A stretch of 64,000 nt of DNA from Nocardia araoensis NBRC 100135 (GCF_000308435.1 NZ_BAFR01000170.1:1-64000); one strand, 5' to 3'. Positions 30,102 through 38,632 are shown, numbered from the stretch's first letter. Translations and numbers: made by a program. The notes: generated from the letters alone by a model not told the origin.

Positions 30102-30848
30102 TCATGCGGGTGTGAGACTCGGCCGGGTCAGGCCGACCTCCTGGAGGAACTTCTCGACCGTCTGCGCATAGGTTCGCGGATGAGTGAAGCGGAACATGTG
30201 TCCGGTGCGGTCCAAGACGACCTCGCGGGCGTCCGGGATTCCTTCGCGCAGAACCGTTGCGGCTTCCGGACCGATCAGCACATCGTGCGAAGGCGTCAAG
30301 ATCAGCGTCGGCACCTGCACCCCACCGAGGCGAGCGGTGTAATCGGCGTTCAGTGCGGCGACCGCACGCGCGCCGAACGACGATGCGGGCGTGTTCTCCA
30401 AGAAAAGCTGGCGACTACGACTTTCACCCCAGGGAGCCTGACCTTCCTTGTCATGCGGCGAAGCCAGATTGTGAGCGTGGGCGCGAAGCGCCACCTGTCG
30501 GTAGAGGGGGCCGCGCATCTTTCCCATCACACGCATGGCCGCCTTCAGCACCGGCGAGGAAATCGGATCGGCCGCGAATCCACCCGAGAGGACCAGGCCC
30601 CGCAGACCCGAGGGGCGGCGCACCGCGAGCGCCAGGGCGACATTGGCCCCGAAAGAGTCGCCGACCAGGACGTACTCATCCAGATCAGCCACTTCGGCGG
30701 CGACCGCATCGGCATAGGTTTCCATGTCCGCCACGGCTTCGGGCAGTCGCATCGTACGCATCGGCCTACCGGCCAGCGGGACGAGCTGTCGGAGGTCCCA
30801 GGGAGCACCGGAGAAACAAGGGACAAAGACAAGCGTTGGATTGGTCAT
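30102..30848 (-). CDS. Alpha/beta hydrolase
   Basis: A 248-residue alpha/beta-hydrolase of the short esterase/lipase type. The oxyanion-hole strand is TLVFVPCFSGAPWDL at the N-terminus. The nucleophile elbow is VGDSFGAN. A later acid is likely the Asp in PSHDVLIGPE and the catalytic His is in DRTGHMFRFTHP. The start codon at 30846-30848 lies only 3 bp from a 36-bp perfect-arm palindrome, leaving no room for a normal ribosome site, so a leaderless transcript is likely. It lies upstream of the MarR gene on the same strand and is its probable target. The substrate is unknown. Confidence 0.85.
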   Translation of the reverse strand: MTNPTLVFVPCFSGAPWDLRQLVPLAGRPMRTMRLPEAVADMETYADAVAAEVADLDEYVLVGDSFGANVALALAVRRPSGLRGLVLSGGFAADPISSPVLKAAMRVMGKMRGPLYRQVALRAHAHNLASPHDKEGQAPWGESRSRQLFLENTPASSFGARAVAALNADYTARLGGVQVPTLILTPSHDVLIGPEAATVLREGIPDAREVVLDRTGHMFRFTHPRTYAQTVEKFLQEVGLTRPSLTPA

Positions 30849-30851
30849 GTC

Positions 30852-30887
30852 ATTAGATTACACGACATACGTGTCGTGTAATCTAAT
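30852..30887. promoter_or_regulatory. 36-bp palindrome at the hydrolase promoter
   Basis: Arms ATTAGATTACACGACA (30852-30867) and TGTCGTGTAATCTAAT (30872-30887) are exact reverse complements around TACG. Each arm contains the nonamer CGTGTAATC (or its complement) shared with the palindrome at the MarR gene, so this is a candidate MarR operator. Confidence 0.75.
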
Positions 30888-31241
30888 TTGTGAGCGGCGT
30901 CACCTGCCGTGCGACAAATAAATGTCAGGACATTTGATGACACGACATACGAAAGGGCATGCGCGTCCCCGATCGGATGCGGCGGACGCCATCGGGTGCG
31001 ATGGATGCTTCGTGGTCTGCCGTGAAACCGGAAAGGCCCGCTCAGCGGCCGCTCGCTGTGACCGACGCAGCCGTCGGCGTCCTGAAAGCTGGATCATCGC
31101 GAATACTCGCGGCCTTCGTCGCGCCGAGACCGCAAGGAAGCCCGCGAGCCGAGAACGCCGCAGGACGATCGCTTCCCTGTGGCGATCGTGCGGCCGAGCT
31201 CTGCCGAATGTCGCCCCGGTGCGTGCGGGAGCGCTTGTGGC
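30888..31241. other. Gene-free region with further repeat half-sites
   Basis: No convincing gene lies in this 354-nt stretch. Its left end holds AAATGTC-AG-GACATTT (30920-30935, exact 7-bp arms) and a second copy of ACACGACATACG at 30940-30951, the same 12-mer that occurs at 30860-30871 in the hydrolase palindrome. The remainder is ordinary GC-rich sequence. Confidence 0.5.
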
Positions 31242-31829
31242 TCAGTGCAATTGGTTCTGCGCGGTCTCCAGACCCACGCGCAGCAGCAGTTCCACCGCGT
31301 CGGCGGCCTGCTCGACGATCACCGGAACCTCTTTGCGTTCCGGCGCCGAGAACGGCTTCAGCACGTAATCGGCCGGATCCTGGCGGCCGGGCGGACGGCC
31401 GATGCCGATGCGGGTGCGCAAGTAGTCCTTGGTGGTCAGGGCGCTGGAGACGGAGCGGAGACCGTTGTGCCCGCCTTCGCCGCCGCCGCGCTTGAGCCGG
31501 ATCGCGCCGAACGGCAGGTCGAGTTCGTCGTGCACGACGATCACCTCGGTCGGCGGCACGGAGAAGAATTTCGCCAAGGCGGCGACCGGTCTGCCGGACA
31601 GGTTCATGAACGAGCGCGGCTTGGCGATCAGCACCTGGCGTCCGTCCAGCCGCGCCTGCAGCAGGTCGGCGCCGGACTTCTTGTGCACACCGAAACGGCC
31701 GCCGACGCGCTCGGCGAGCACGTCGGCGACCAGGAAACCGACATTGTGCCGGGTGCGCTCGTATTCGGGACCTGGATTGCCCAGTCCGACGACGAGCGCG
31801 GGCCCGGCGGACGATTCGGTACTACTCAG
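31242..31829 (-). CDS. pth: Peptidyl-tRNA hydrolase (start codon apparently CTG)
   Basis: A 195-residue essential enzyme that releases peptides from peptidyl-tRNA. Motifs are VGLGNPG (14-20), catalytic His in TRHNVG near residue 28, FMNLSG, VVHDELDLPFG and GGGEGGHNGLRS. The conserved N-terminus extends upstream of the first standard start (GTG 31721), and between it and the upstream in-frame stop there is no ATG, GTG or TTG. The first plausible codon is CTG at 31829-31827, which overlaps the rplY stop (CTGAGTAG) behind a purine-rich GAGGGCGAGAGCG. Translation is probably coupled to rplY. The family call is firm; the start is inferred. Confidence 0.9.
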   Translation of the reverse strand: MSSTESSAGPALVVGLGNPGPEYERTRHNVGFLVADVLAERVGGRFGVHKKSGADLLQARLDGRQVLIAKPRSFMNLSGRPVAALAKFFSVPPTEVIVVHDELDLPFGAIRLKRGGGEGGHNGLRSVSSALTTKDYLRTRIGIGRPPGRQDPADYVLKPFSAPERKEVPVIVEQAADAVELLLRVGLETAQNQLH

Positions 31830-32421
31830 CGCTCTCGCCCTCGGCCTCGGCGCCCTCGCCCTCGACGGGCTCGGCGGCCGGGGCGGCGATGACGTTGACG
31901 ATCAGGGTCTCGGTATCGGCGGCCAGGTCGACGCCCTCGGGCAGCTGCAGCTCGCCCGCGGTGATCTGGGTGCCAGCCTCGACGCCCTCGACGGAGACCT
32001 CGATGGCCTCGGGCAGCTTCAGCGCGTCGGCCTCGACGGAGACGGTGGTGGCTTCCTGGGTGACCAGGGTGCCGGGGGCGGCGTCGCCGGTGACGGTGAC
32101 GTTCACGTCGGCGGTGACCTTCTCGCCACGCTTGATGATCAGCAGGTCGGCGTGCTCGATGTAGCGGCGGATCGGGTGCACCACAACGGACTTGGTCAGC
32201 GCGAGCTGCTTCTTGCCGTCGATGACCAGGTTCAGCACCGCGTTGGTGCCGTGCTCACGCAGGATGGCGGCGAAGGCCTGGGCGTTCACCGAGAGATGCT
32301 GCGGGTCGGCCTGGTGGCCGTACAGCACGGCCGGGACGTTGCCCGCACGACGGGTGCGGCGCGCGGCGCCCTTGCCGAACTCGGTGCGTACGGATGCTTC
32401 GAGAAGGTTGACGTCGGACAT
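31822..32421 (-). CDS. rplY: 50S ribosomal protein L25 / general stress protein Ctc
   Basis: A 199-residue long-form bL25 that binds 5S rRNA. The N-terminal domain has the typical EFGKGAARRTRRAGNVPAVLYG. The C-terminal TL5/Ctc beta domain (about 100-180) contains LPEAIEVSVEGVEAG. It ends in an acidic Glu/Ala-rich tail (GEGAEAEGESAE). It is followed without gap by pth, the usual actinobacterial pair. A hairpin-forming palindrome lies 43-67 bp upstream of the start and may act in the leader. Confidence 0.95.
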   Translation of the reverse strand: MSDVNLLEASVRTEFGKGAARRTRRAGNVPAVLYGHQADPQHLSVNAQAFAAILREHGTNAVLNLVIDGKKQLALTKSVVVHPIRRYIEHADLLIIKRGEKVTADVNVTVTGDAAPGTLVTQEATTVSVEADALKLPEAIEVSVEGVEAGTQITAGELQLPEGVDLAADTETLIVNVIAAPAAEPVEGEGAEAEGESAE

Positions 32422-32723
32422 GACTGGATCTACTCCTACGGCTCTTCCGGGCTGTCAATTACACGTCAGGGGTGCTGCACACCTGACGGATGGTCTATTC
32501 GTCGGGGCGAAGACCGAACGAGGACGGCCGGAAGCCGCGCCGCGTCGATCACGGTGTCGCAAAACTGGTCTGCGGACACCCTCGCCGAGACAACCCGAAC
32601 ACCATACCCCAGCGCAGGGGCGCTCTTTGAATCGGGTGGTCACCGGCGGTTCGGCCCGCGCTCGAGCGAGTCGCGTACGCTGGCGTGGTTGCCGATCGGT
32701 CGTCTGTGAAAGGTTGTCTTGCG
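32422..32723. other. Divergent intergenic region rplY/prfC with hairpin
   Basis: About 300 nt between divergent rplY and prfC without a gene. Its main feature is CGTCAGG (32464-32470) pairing with CCTGACG (32482-32488); the inner GTG/CAC also pairs, leaving one mismatch. Seen from rplY it sits in the 5' leader or promoter. Confidence 0.55.
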
Positions 32724-34367
32724 TTGAGCGCCTCCCCTGAGGGCGTTGTCGCGCCCGCATGCCGCGGGTTACCCGCCGAGGTAGCCCGCCGGCGCACGTT
32801 CGCGGTGATCTCCCATCCCGACGCGGGCAAGTCCACGCTCACCGAGGCGCTGGCCCTGCACGCGAGGATGATCTCCGAGGCGGGCGCGATCCACGGCAAG
32901 GCCGGGCGCAAGTCCACCGTCTCGGACTGGATGGAGATGGAGAAGGCGCGCGGCATCTCGGTCAGCTCGACCGCGCTGCAGTTCAACTACCGGGCCGCGG
33001 GCTCCGAGGTGGACAGCGTCATCAACCTGGTCGACACCCCTGGCCACTCGGATTTCTCCGAGGACACCTACCGCGTGCTCACCGCCGTCGACGCCGCGGT
33101 GATGCTGATCGACGCCGCCAAGGGCTTGGAGCCGCAAACGCTGAAGCTGTTCCAGGTCTGCCGCCACCGCGGCATCCCGGTGATCACCGTGATCAACAAG
33201 TGGGACCGGCCGGGCCGCGCGCCGCTGGAACTGCTCGACGAGATCAACGAGCGGATCGGCCTCACCCCCACTCCGCTGTTCCTCCCGGTCGGCATCGCGG
33301 GGGATTTCCGCGGACTGCTGCGCCGCGGCCCGGACGGCGTCCCGCTCGAATACATCCACTTCACCCGCACCGCGGGCGGCGCGACCATCGCGCCGGAGGA
33401 GTCGCTCACCCCCGAGGCCGCCGAGGCGCGCGAAGGGGAGCCGTGGAGCACCGCCGCGGAGGAGAGCGAACTGCTCTCGGCCACCGGCCAGGACCACGAC
33501 CAGGAATTGTTCCTGGCCGGGCAGACCTCGCCGGTCATCTACGCGTCGGCGATGCTCAACTTCGGCGTGCGGCAGCTGTTGGAGACCCTGGTGGCGCTCG
33601 CGCCAGCGCCCGGCCCGCGGCGCGACGTCGACGGCAAGCCGCGCGAGACCGGTGATCCGTTCAGCGCGGTGGTGTTCAAGGTGCAGGCGGGTATGGACGC
33701 CGCCCACCGCGACCGCTTGGCGTTCATGCGGATCGTGTCCGGCGAGTTCGAACGCGGCATGGTGGTCACCCACGCGCAGACCGGGCGCCCGTTCGCCACC
33801 AAGTACGCGCTGACCGTGTTCGGTCGCGAGCGCGCCACCGTCGACACCGCCTACCCGGGTGACGTCGTCGGCCTGGTCAACGCGACGGCGCTGGCTCCGG
33901 GGCACACGCTGTTCGTGGACAAGAAGGTGGAGTTCCCGCCGATCCCCTCGTTCGCACCGGAGCATTTCGCGGTGCTGCGGGCGCGCAGCGCGGGCAAGTA
34001 CAAACAGTTCCGCAAGGCCGTGGACCAGCTCGACTCCGAGGGCGTGGTGCAGGTGCTGCGCAACGATTTCCGCGGCGACGCCTCCCCCGTGCTGGCCGCG
34101 GTCGGCCCGATGCAGTTCGAAGTGGTGACCGCGCGCATGCTCGCGGAGTTCAACGTCGAGACCACGATGGAGCACCTCGGCTACACGCTGGCCCGGCGCA
34201 CCGACGCCGCGTCGGCGGACGAACTCGGGCGGCAGCGCGGGGTGGAGGTGTTCACCCGCTCAGACGGAGCGCTGCTCGCGTTGTTCAGCGACAAGTGGCG
34301 GCTGCAATACATCGAGAAGGAGCACCCGGCGCTCACCTTGGAGCCCCTGGTCGCTACCGCCGACTGA
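32724..34367 (+). CDS. prfC: Peptide chain release factor 3 (RF3)
   Basis: A 547-residue translational GTPase that recycles RF1/RF2 after termination. G1 is HPDAGKST (31-38), G3 is LVDTPGHSDFSEDTYR and G4 is NKWDRPGR, followed by the RF3-specific EFNVETTMEHLGY near the C-terminus. The start is uncertain: TTG 32724 (LSASPEG) has GAAAGG upstream and gives a typical N-terminus, while GTG 32706 or 32685 would add residues. The stop is 1 nt from the convergent SnoaL-like stop. RF3 is not universal in actinobacteria, but the motifs are complete here. Confidence 0.93.
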   Translation: MSASPEGVVAPACRGLPAEVARRRTFAVISHPDAGKSTLTEALALHARMISEAGAIHGKAGRKSTVSDWMEMEKARGISVSSTALQFNYRAAGSEVDSVINLVDTPGHSDFSEDTYRVLTAVDAAVMLIDAAKGLEPQTLKLFQVCRHRGIPVITVINKWDRPGRAPLELLDEINERIGLTPTPLFLPVGIAGDFRGLLRRGPDGVPLEYIHFTRTAGGATIAPEESLTPEAAEAREGEPWSTAAEESELLSATGQDHDQELFLAGQTSPVIYASAMLNFGVRQLLETLVALAPAPGPRRDVDGKPRETGDPFSAVVFKVQAGMDAAHRDRLAFMRIVSGEFERGMVVTHAQTGRPFATKYALTVFGRERATVDTAYPGDVVGLVNATALAPGHTLFVDKKVEFPPIPSFAPEHFAVLRARSAGKYKQFRKAVDQLDSEGVVQVLRNDFRGDASPVLAAVGPMQFEVVTARMLAEFNVETTMEHLGYTLARRTDAASADELGRQRGVEVFTRSDGALLALFSDKWRLQYIEKEHPALTLEPLVATAD

Positions 34368-34368
34368 G

Positions 34369-35253
34369 TCAGCCGGCCTCGGACTCCGGCGGCGACGGCG
34401 CCGCGCCGGGGTCGCGTTCGATCGATGAGATGCCGTCCTCTTTGGCGATCAGGCCCCAGCGGCTGGAGGTCAGGCGCAGGCTGGGGAGATCACTGAGCGA
34501 GAGCACCACTTCATAGGTGCGTTCGTAGCCGGTGTGCGAGATCCGCCAGCGCCCGTCGTCGCAGCGCACGTAGCGGTCGGTGTAGAAGGCCGCGCCGCGC
34601 AGCAGCATGTTGTGGCCCGGAATGAGCACCGTGTCGGCGAGGTACCAGGTGCCGGTGGCCGTGTCGCCGTCGACATCGATCTCCGGGTGGTCACAGCGGT
34701 GCTCGGTGATGACGTGCGGTCCGAGCGTGTTGCGCATGAACGCGATGAAAGCCTCACGCGATTCGAACTGGAGATATTCGCTGTAGGTAGCGGTCGCCTC
34801 GGGAACCATGGTATCGGCGAAATCATCCCATGACTTGGTGTCGAGGGTGCGGAGATAGCGGTACTTCAGCCGGGAGATCGCCGATACGTCATCCGGCTCC
34901 CGCTCCTCGCCGCGACCGCGGTCCGACCGTGGATCGTCGCGCACCCGCCCGAAGTCGATCGGGCCCGCCTCGAAGCGCAGCCGCTCGTCGGCGCGCAGGT
35001 CGCCCGGATCGCGTTCGCCGGCGCTCGCCGCCCGCTGACCACGGCTCGGCCCGGGACCGGCCTCGATGTCTCGCTCCTCCGGCTCCGGTCCGCTCGAATC
35101 TATGTCCACCCCGCCGCGCTCCTGCTGACCGGGAGGAAATCCCGGGTCGTCGCGCTGCTGATTGCCGGGACCCTTGCCCCGGTCGTTACGCGTTTGCCCA
35201 GCGATGCCCAAACCTGGGTCGCCGCGCCCCTGCCCGCCGGTTCGCTGATCCAT
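34369..35253 (-). CDS. SnoaL/NTF2-like protein with long disordered N-terminal region
   Basis: A 294-residue protein in two parts. Residues 1 to about 120 are low complexity, rich in Gly, Asp, Arg, Pro and Gln. From about 123 (VSAISRLKYRYLRTLDTK) a SnoaL-like NTF2 domain begins, with WDDFADTMVPEATATYSEY and RCDDGRWRISHTGYER, the arrangement of the SnoaL_4-type ligand or dehydratase fold. No methionine lies between the two parts, so the extension is probably translated, although the ATG at 35253 has only a poorly spaced GAGGGT before it. Substrate and role are unknown. Confidence 0.7.
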   Translation of the reverse strand: MDQRTGGQGRGDPGLGIAGQTRNDRGKGPGNQQRDDPGFPPGQQERGGVDIDSSGPEPEERDIEAGPGPSRGQRAASAGERDPGDLRADERLRFEAGPIDFGRVRDDPRSDRGRGEEREPDDVSAISRLKYRYLRTLDTKSWDDFADTMVPEATATYSEYLQFESREAFIAFMRNTLGPHVITEHRCDHPEIDVDGDTATGTWYLADTVLIPGHNMLLRGAAFYTDRYVRCDDGRWRISHTGYERTYEVVLSLSDLPSLRLTSSRWGLIAKEDGISSIERDPGAAPSPPESEAG

Positions 35254-35351
35254 ACCCTCAACAATCCCATCCCGAGTGCCGGATTGGGAGAGTTGTATCA
35301 GATTGCTATCGCGGCGAGCGGAACATTCCGACGAAGATCAACTTCGGGGTC

Positions 35352-36233
35352 TCAGCTCCCGATCGTGAAGCAGGTGCGGCAGAAGTCCTCGCCGAACTCG
35401 GTCAGCCGGAGACTCTTGCGGACGATCTTCGGCGCCCGGCCCGCCTTCTTCAGCGCCGCCTCCACCACGGGCTGCACCTCGAGCACCATGTAACGGCTGA
35501 GCACCACCGGATCGTCCGAGGTCAGGGTGAGTCCGAGGCGGTTGAGATTGATCAGGTAGGACCGCGCCCGGTCCGGGTAGCGCACCCCGGCCTGCTCGGG
35601 CACCGAGGTGAGATCGCCCTGCACCAGTTCCGAGCCGATCCCGAGCGGACGGTTGGTGCGCACGTCGACCGACGGCTGCGGGCCGTTGAGCGCCATGAAG
35701 CGCAGGATGCGCGCCTCATCGGGAGCGAGCTCGTCGAGGATGCGGTCGTAGGCCGGATGCACGTCCTCGGTGAAGTAGACGTCGGCGGACCTGGCCAGCA
35801 GCGCGTCGCCGCGGCGGCGCAGCTCCTCCGTGCTCGCCGAGCGCAGGTAGGGCCCGACGGCCAGCGCTTGCTGCGAGGAGGTGGGCCCGTTGGACGTCGG
35901 GACATAGCTGACGATTTCCCGGACCGAGCCCTCCGTGACGCCGAGCGCGCTGCGGGCGATGGAACGCAACGCGTTTCCGGTCCGCTCGGCGATCTCCGCG
36001 GAGGACTCACCGTCCAGAGCGGCCTGGGTGATCTCCTTGGTGACCTCGTAGGTCGTGCCGACCGCCCATTGGCTTCCGCGCACGACGGTGCCAGCGGCCA
36101 CCCCTGCCGCACGGAACACGCCGCGGATCAGCCGTGCCTCATTGCTGATCTGCCGCTGTTCGACATCCGAACTGCGCTCGACGGCGCGGGAACCTGGCCG
36201 CGCCACGTCCTGTCCGGTCCTGTCGTCTGCCAC
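35352..36233 (-). CDS. Abi-alpha (DUF4393)-like protein, copy 1
   Basis: A 293-residue protein. It has an Ala/Gly/Val-rich amphipathic stretch near residues 40-70 (VFRAAGVAAGTVVRG) that may contact membrane, then a C-terminal domain of about 150 residues. The latter begins with HPAYDRILDELAPDEARILRF, continues with NGPQPSVDVRTNRP and ends in LTEFGEDFCRTCF, like the Abi-alpha/DUF4393 family first noted in lactococcal abortive-infection proteins. It is a clear paralogue of the gene at 37739. The GTG at 36233 has GGAGA closely upstream; GTG 36272 with AGGGGAAG is an equally possible start. It is divergent from the DUF445 gene. Confidence 0.7.
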   Translation of the reverse strand: MADDRTGQDVARPGSRAVERSSDVEQRQISNEARLIRGVFRAAGVAAGTVVRGSQWAVGTTYEVTKEITQAALDGESSAEIAERTGNALRSIARSALGVTEGSVREIVSYVPTSNGPTSSQQALAVGPYLRSASTEELRRRGDALLARSADVYFTEDVHPAYDRILDELAPDEARILRFMALNGPQPSVDVRTNRPLGIGSELVQGDLTSVPEQAGVRYPDRARSYLINLNRLGLTLTSDDPVVLSRYMVLEVQPVVEAALKKAGRAPKIVRKSLRLTEFGEDFCRTCFTIGS

Positions 36234-36425
36234 GTTTTCTCCGATATCGCCGGGGGAACGAATCCGTCCCACAGATTACTTCCCCTTGTGTCGCGGGGCA
36301 TTCGCACCGCCTGACTCGGACAGTGCGACCGGCGCGCGGCGCGCAATAAGGTTTCTTCGCCGAGGGGGTGCTAGTTTTGGGTGCCGGTGAGGCGGCGATC
36401 ACCGGTGTATCGGCAGGAGGGTGTC

Positions 36426-37748
36426 GTGTTAGAGAGCGTATTCGGAATCCACCCGACGATCCTCCTCGAGCTCGTGACCATACCGCTTTTCACCGGGGTG
36501 ATCGGCTACATCACCAACTGGACCGGCGTGCTCATGCTGTTCAAGCCGGTCGCCTTCCACGGCATCCGAGTTCCCGGTCTGCGCGCGCTGTATCCGTTCC
36601 TGCCCAAGCGAATTCAAGTTCTCCCGCTGCTCAGCTACGACGGCCGGTTCGGGTGGCAGGGCATCGTCCCCTCGCGCGCGGACAAGATGGCCAGCATCGC
36701 CGTCGACAAGGGCCTGGCCAAACTCGGCAGCGTCGCGGACTTCTACCGGGAACTCGAGCCCGACAAGCTCGCCGAGCACCTCGCCAGCATCGCCGACGCG
36801 CAGATCAAGGACATCGTCGAGGAAATCCTGCGCCGCGAGCATCCGCAGCTCTGGTACAACCTGCCCGCCCAGGTGCGCGACATGGTGCACGCCAGGGTGC
36901 GCCAGCAGCTGCCGGAGATCCTGCGCGAGCTGACCGAGGAATTGGGCGCGAATATCGATCAGCTGCTCGATGTGAAGCAGATGGTGATCCGCTACTTCCA
37001 GGCCCGGCCGCATCTGCTCAACACGCTGTTCCAGGTGCTCGGCGCGAAGGAACTGCGTTTCATGCAGAACTTCGGTTTCTACTTCGGCGCGCCGATGGGC
37101 GCGGTGCTGGTCGCCGTCCTGCATCTGACCGGCTGGTCCAGCCTGGTCGTGCTGCCGGTCGGCGGCGTGATCATCGGCTGGGTGGTCAACTGGATCGGCA
37201 TCAATATGATCTTCGCGCCCGCATATCCGAAGTGGTGGGTCCCGTGGCGGCAGGGCCTGCTGATCAAACGCAAGTCCGAAATCACCGACGGATACGCGGA
37301 ATTGGTTTCCAGCCAGGTGATCACCGTCGCGAATATCGGCGACGAGTTGCTCAACGGCCCGCGCTCGGACCGCACCATGCAGATGCTGGAGGACACCCTG
37401 CGCCCGGCCGCCGACCGCGCACTCGGCCCCGCGCGCCCCGCGGTCAAGTTCATGCTCGGCAGCCGCGAATACGACTCGCTGCAGTCGACCTTCACCAGCG
37501 AAGCCATGGCCATCGCGCCGATCGCGTTCGCCGACCCGGAATTCAACGTCCGCCAGGGCAGGCAGATCAACGAATACATCGCCAGGCAGATGGCGATGCT
37601 GTCGCCGCCGGACTTCGTCGACATGCTGCGCGCGGCCATCAAGCAGGACGAATGGCTCCTTTTCGTCCATGGCGGCGTGTTGGGGCTGTTCGCCGGATAC
37701 GCTCATATCCTGATCTTCGGAACGGGAGTGGCGACATCATGGCTGTAG
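36426..37748 (+). CDS. DUF445 family membrane protein
   Basis: A 440-residue protein of the DUF445/YheB-like family. The N-terminal helix (LELVTIPLFTGVIGYITNWTG) and the central helices (VLVAVLHLTGWSSLVVLP and VGGVIIGWVVNWIGINMIF) both contain the family's repeated YxTNWxG/VVNWIGIN signature, flanking long amphipathic helices (100-230). It ends with a C-terminal hydrophobic segment. The GTG at 36426 follows AGGAGGG. Its 3' end overlaps the second Abi-alpha-like gene by 10 nt, so the two are translated from one message. The molecular function of DUF445 is not established. Confidence 0.85.
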   Translation: MLESVFGIHPTILLELVTIPLFTGVIGYITNWTGVLMLFKPVAFHGIRVPGLRALYPFLPKRIQVLPLLSYDGRFGWQGIVPSRADKMASIAVDKGLAKLGSVADFYRELEPDKLAEHLASIADAQIKDIVEEILRREHPQLWYNLPAQVRDMVHARVRQQLPEILRELTEELGANIDQLLDVKQMVIRYFQARPHLLNTLFQVLGAKELRFMQNFGFYFGAPMGAVLVAVLHLTGWSSLVVLPVGGVIIGWVVNWIGINMIFAPAYPKWWVPWRQGLLIKRKSEITDGYAELVSSQVITVANIGDELLNGPRSDRTMQMLEDTLRPAADRALGPARPAVKFMLGSREYDSLQSTFTSEAMAIAPIAFADPEFNVRQGRQINEYIARQMAMLSPPDFVDMLRAAIKQDEWLLFVHGGVLGLFAGYAHILIFGTGVATSWL

Positions 37749-38632
37749 CGGGTCCGGACGACGGCGATATCGAGGCCGTCGAGCACCTCGACGCGGCGGC
37801 GGCGAATGCCGAGCCAGCGCAGGAGATCGCCCGGCGGCCGGCTTCGCACATCACGCACACCGACGAATTACCCAGACGGGTAACGGTTCCCCTGGCCACC
37901 GTGCGCGCCGCGACGGGCGTCGCGCGGGTCGCGTGGACCGCGGTCACCGGGGTGACGTCCTGGAGCGTCGGCACCGCGGTCGGGGTCACCTCGACCGTCG
38001 TGCGGCGCAGCATCGAGGGAGCGCCGCCGCGAGAAGTGCTGGCCGAAGCCGAATCCGAGGTCCGTGACGCGATGCGCAAGGCGCTCGGGATGCCCGCCGC
38101 CGCGGAACCGCCTGCGCAGGAAGCGGTGCCGACCCTGCGTGAGCAGGGAGCCGCGTTGCTGCGGTTGTCGGCCAGTCCGCACGGCGAGGACGACAACCAT
38201 CCGGCCTTCGCGGGCATGCTCGCCGAGCTGACCCCGGACGAGGCGCGCATCCTGCGCTTCCTGCATCTGGACGGCCCGCAGCCCTCGATCGACATCCGCA
38301 CCGGCCGCCCGCGCGCGCTCGGCTCCGAACGCCTCGGCTCGATGCTCACGCTGATCGGTGAGCACGCGGGCCTGCGCTTCCCGAATCGGATCCAGCCGTA
38401 CCTGACCAACCTGCGCAGGCTCGGTTTGATCGAGCACGCGCGCGAGCCGGTCGGCAACCCGAACCGCTACCAGCTGCTGGAGGCGCAGTCACCGGTGCGG
38501 GAGATGCTGAAGCGCTCCGGCTTCGGCACCAAGGTGATCTACCGCAGCGTGGTGCTCACCGATTTCGGCGCGGACTTCGTGCGCACCTGCCTGCCGGTGG
38601 TCGTGCAGGACGGACGCGCCTCGGGCCACTAG
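37739..38632 (+). CDS. Abi-alpha (DUF4393)-like protein, copy 2
   Basis: A 297-residue paralogue of the protein at 35352-36233. The N-terminus is acidic, then an Ala/Val/Thr-rich stretch (VRAATGVARVAWTAVTGV) suggests membrane contact. The C-terminal domain repeats the family pattern: HPAFAGMLAELTPDEARILRF, DGPQPSIDIRTGRP, LRRLGLIEHA and LTDFGADFVRTCL. The ATG at 37739 lies inside the end of the DUF445 gene (10-nt overlap), indicating tight coupling. The stop shares CTAG with the convergent TetR stop. Roles in phage defence or membrane organisation are both only hypotheses. Confidence 0.72.
   Translation: MAVAGPDDGDIEAVEHLDAAAANAEPAQEIARRPASHITHTDELPRRVTVPLATVRAATGVARVAWTAVTGVTSWSVGTAVGVTSTVVRRSIEGAPPREVLAEAESEVRDAMRKALGMPAAAEPPAQEAVPTLREQGAALLRLSASPHGEDDNHPAFAGMLAELTPDEARILRFLHLDGPQPSIDIRTGRPRALGSERLGSMLTLIGEHAGLRFPNRIQPYLTNLRRLGLIEHAREPVGNPNRYQLLEAQSPVREMLKRSGFGTKVIYRSVVLTDFGADFVRTCLPVVVQDGRASGH

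Noticed and set aside
30922..31368. Possible gene of 148 codons in the hydrolase-pth gap
   Set aside because: No family, poor codon pattern, and it runs into the end of pth on the other strand.
35352..38632. Toxin-antitoxin system
   Set aside because: The proteins are about 290-440 residues with a membrane protein between, unlike small toxin-antitoxin pairs; no toxin fold recognised.
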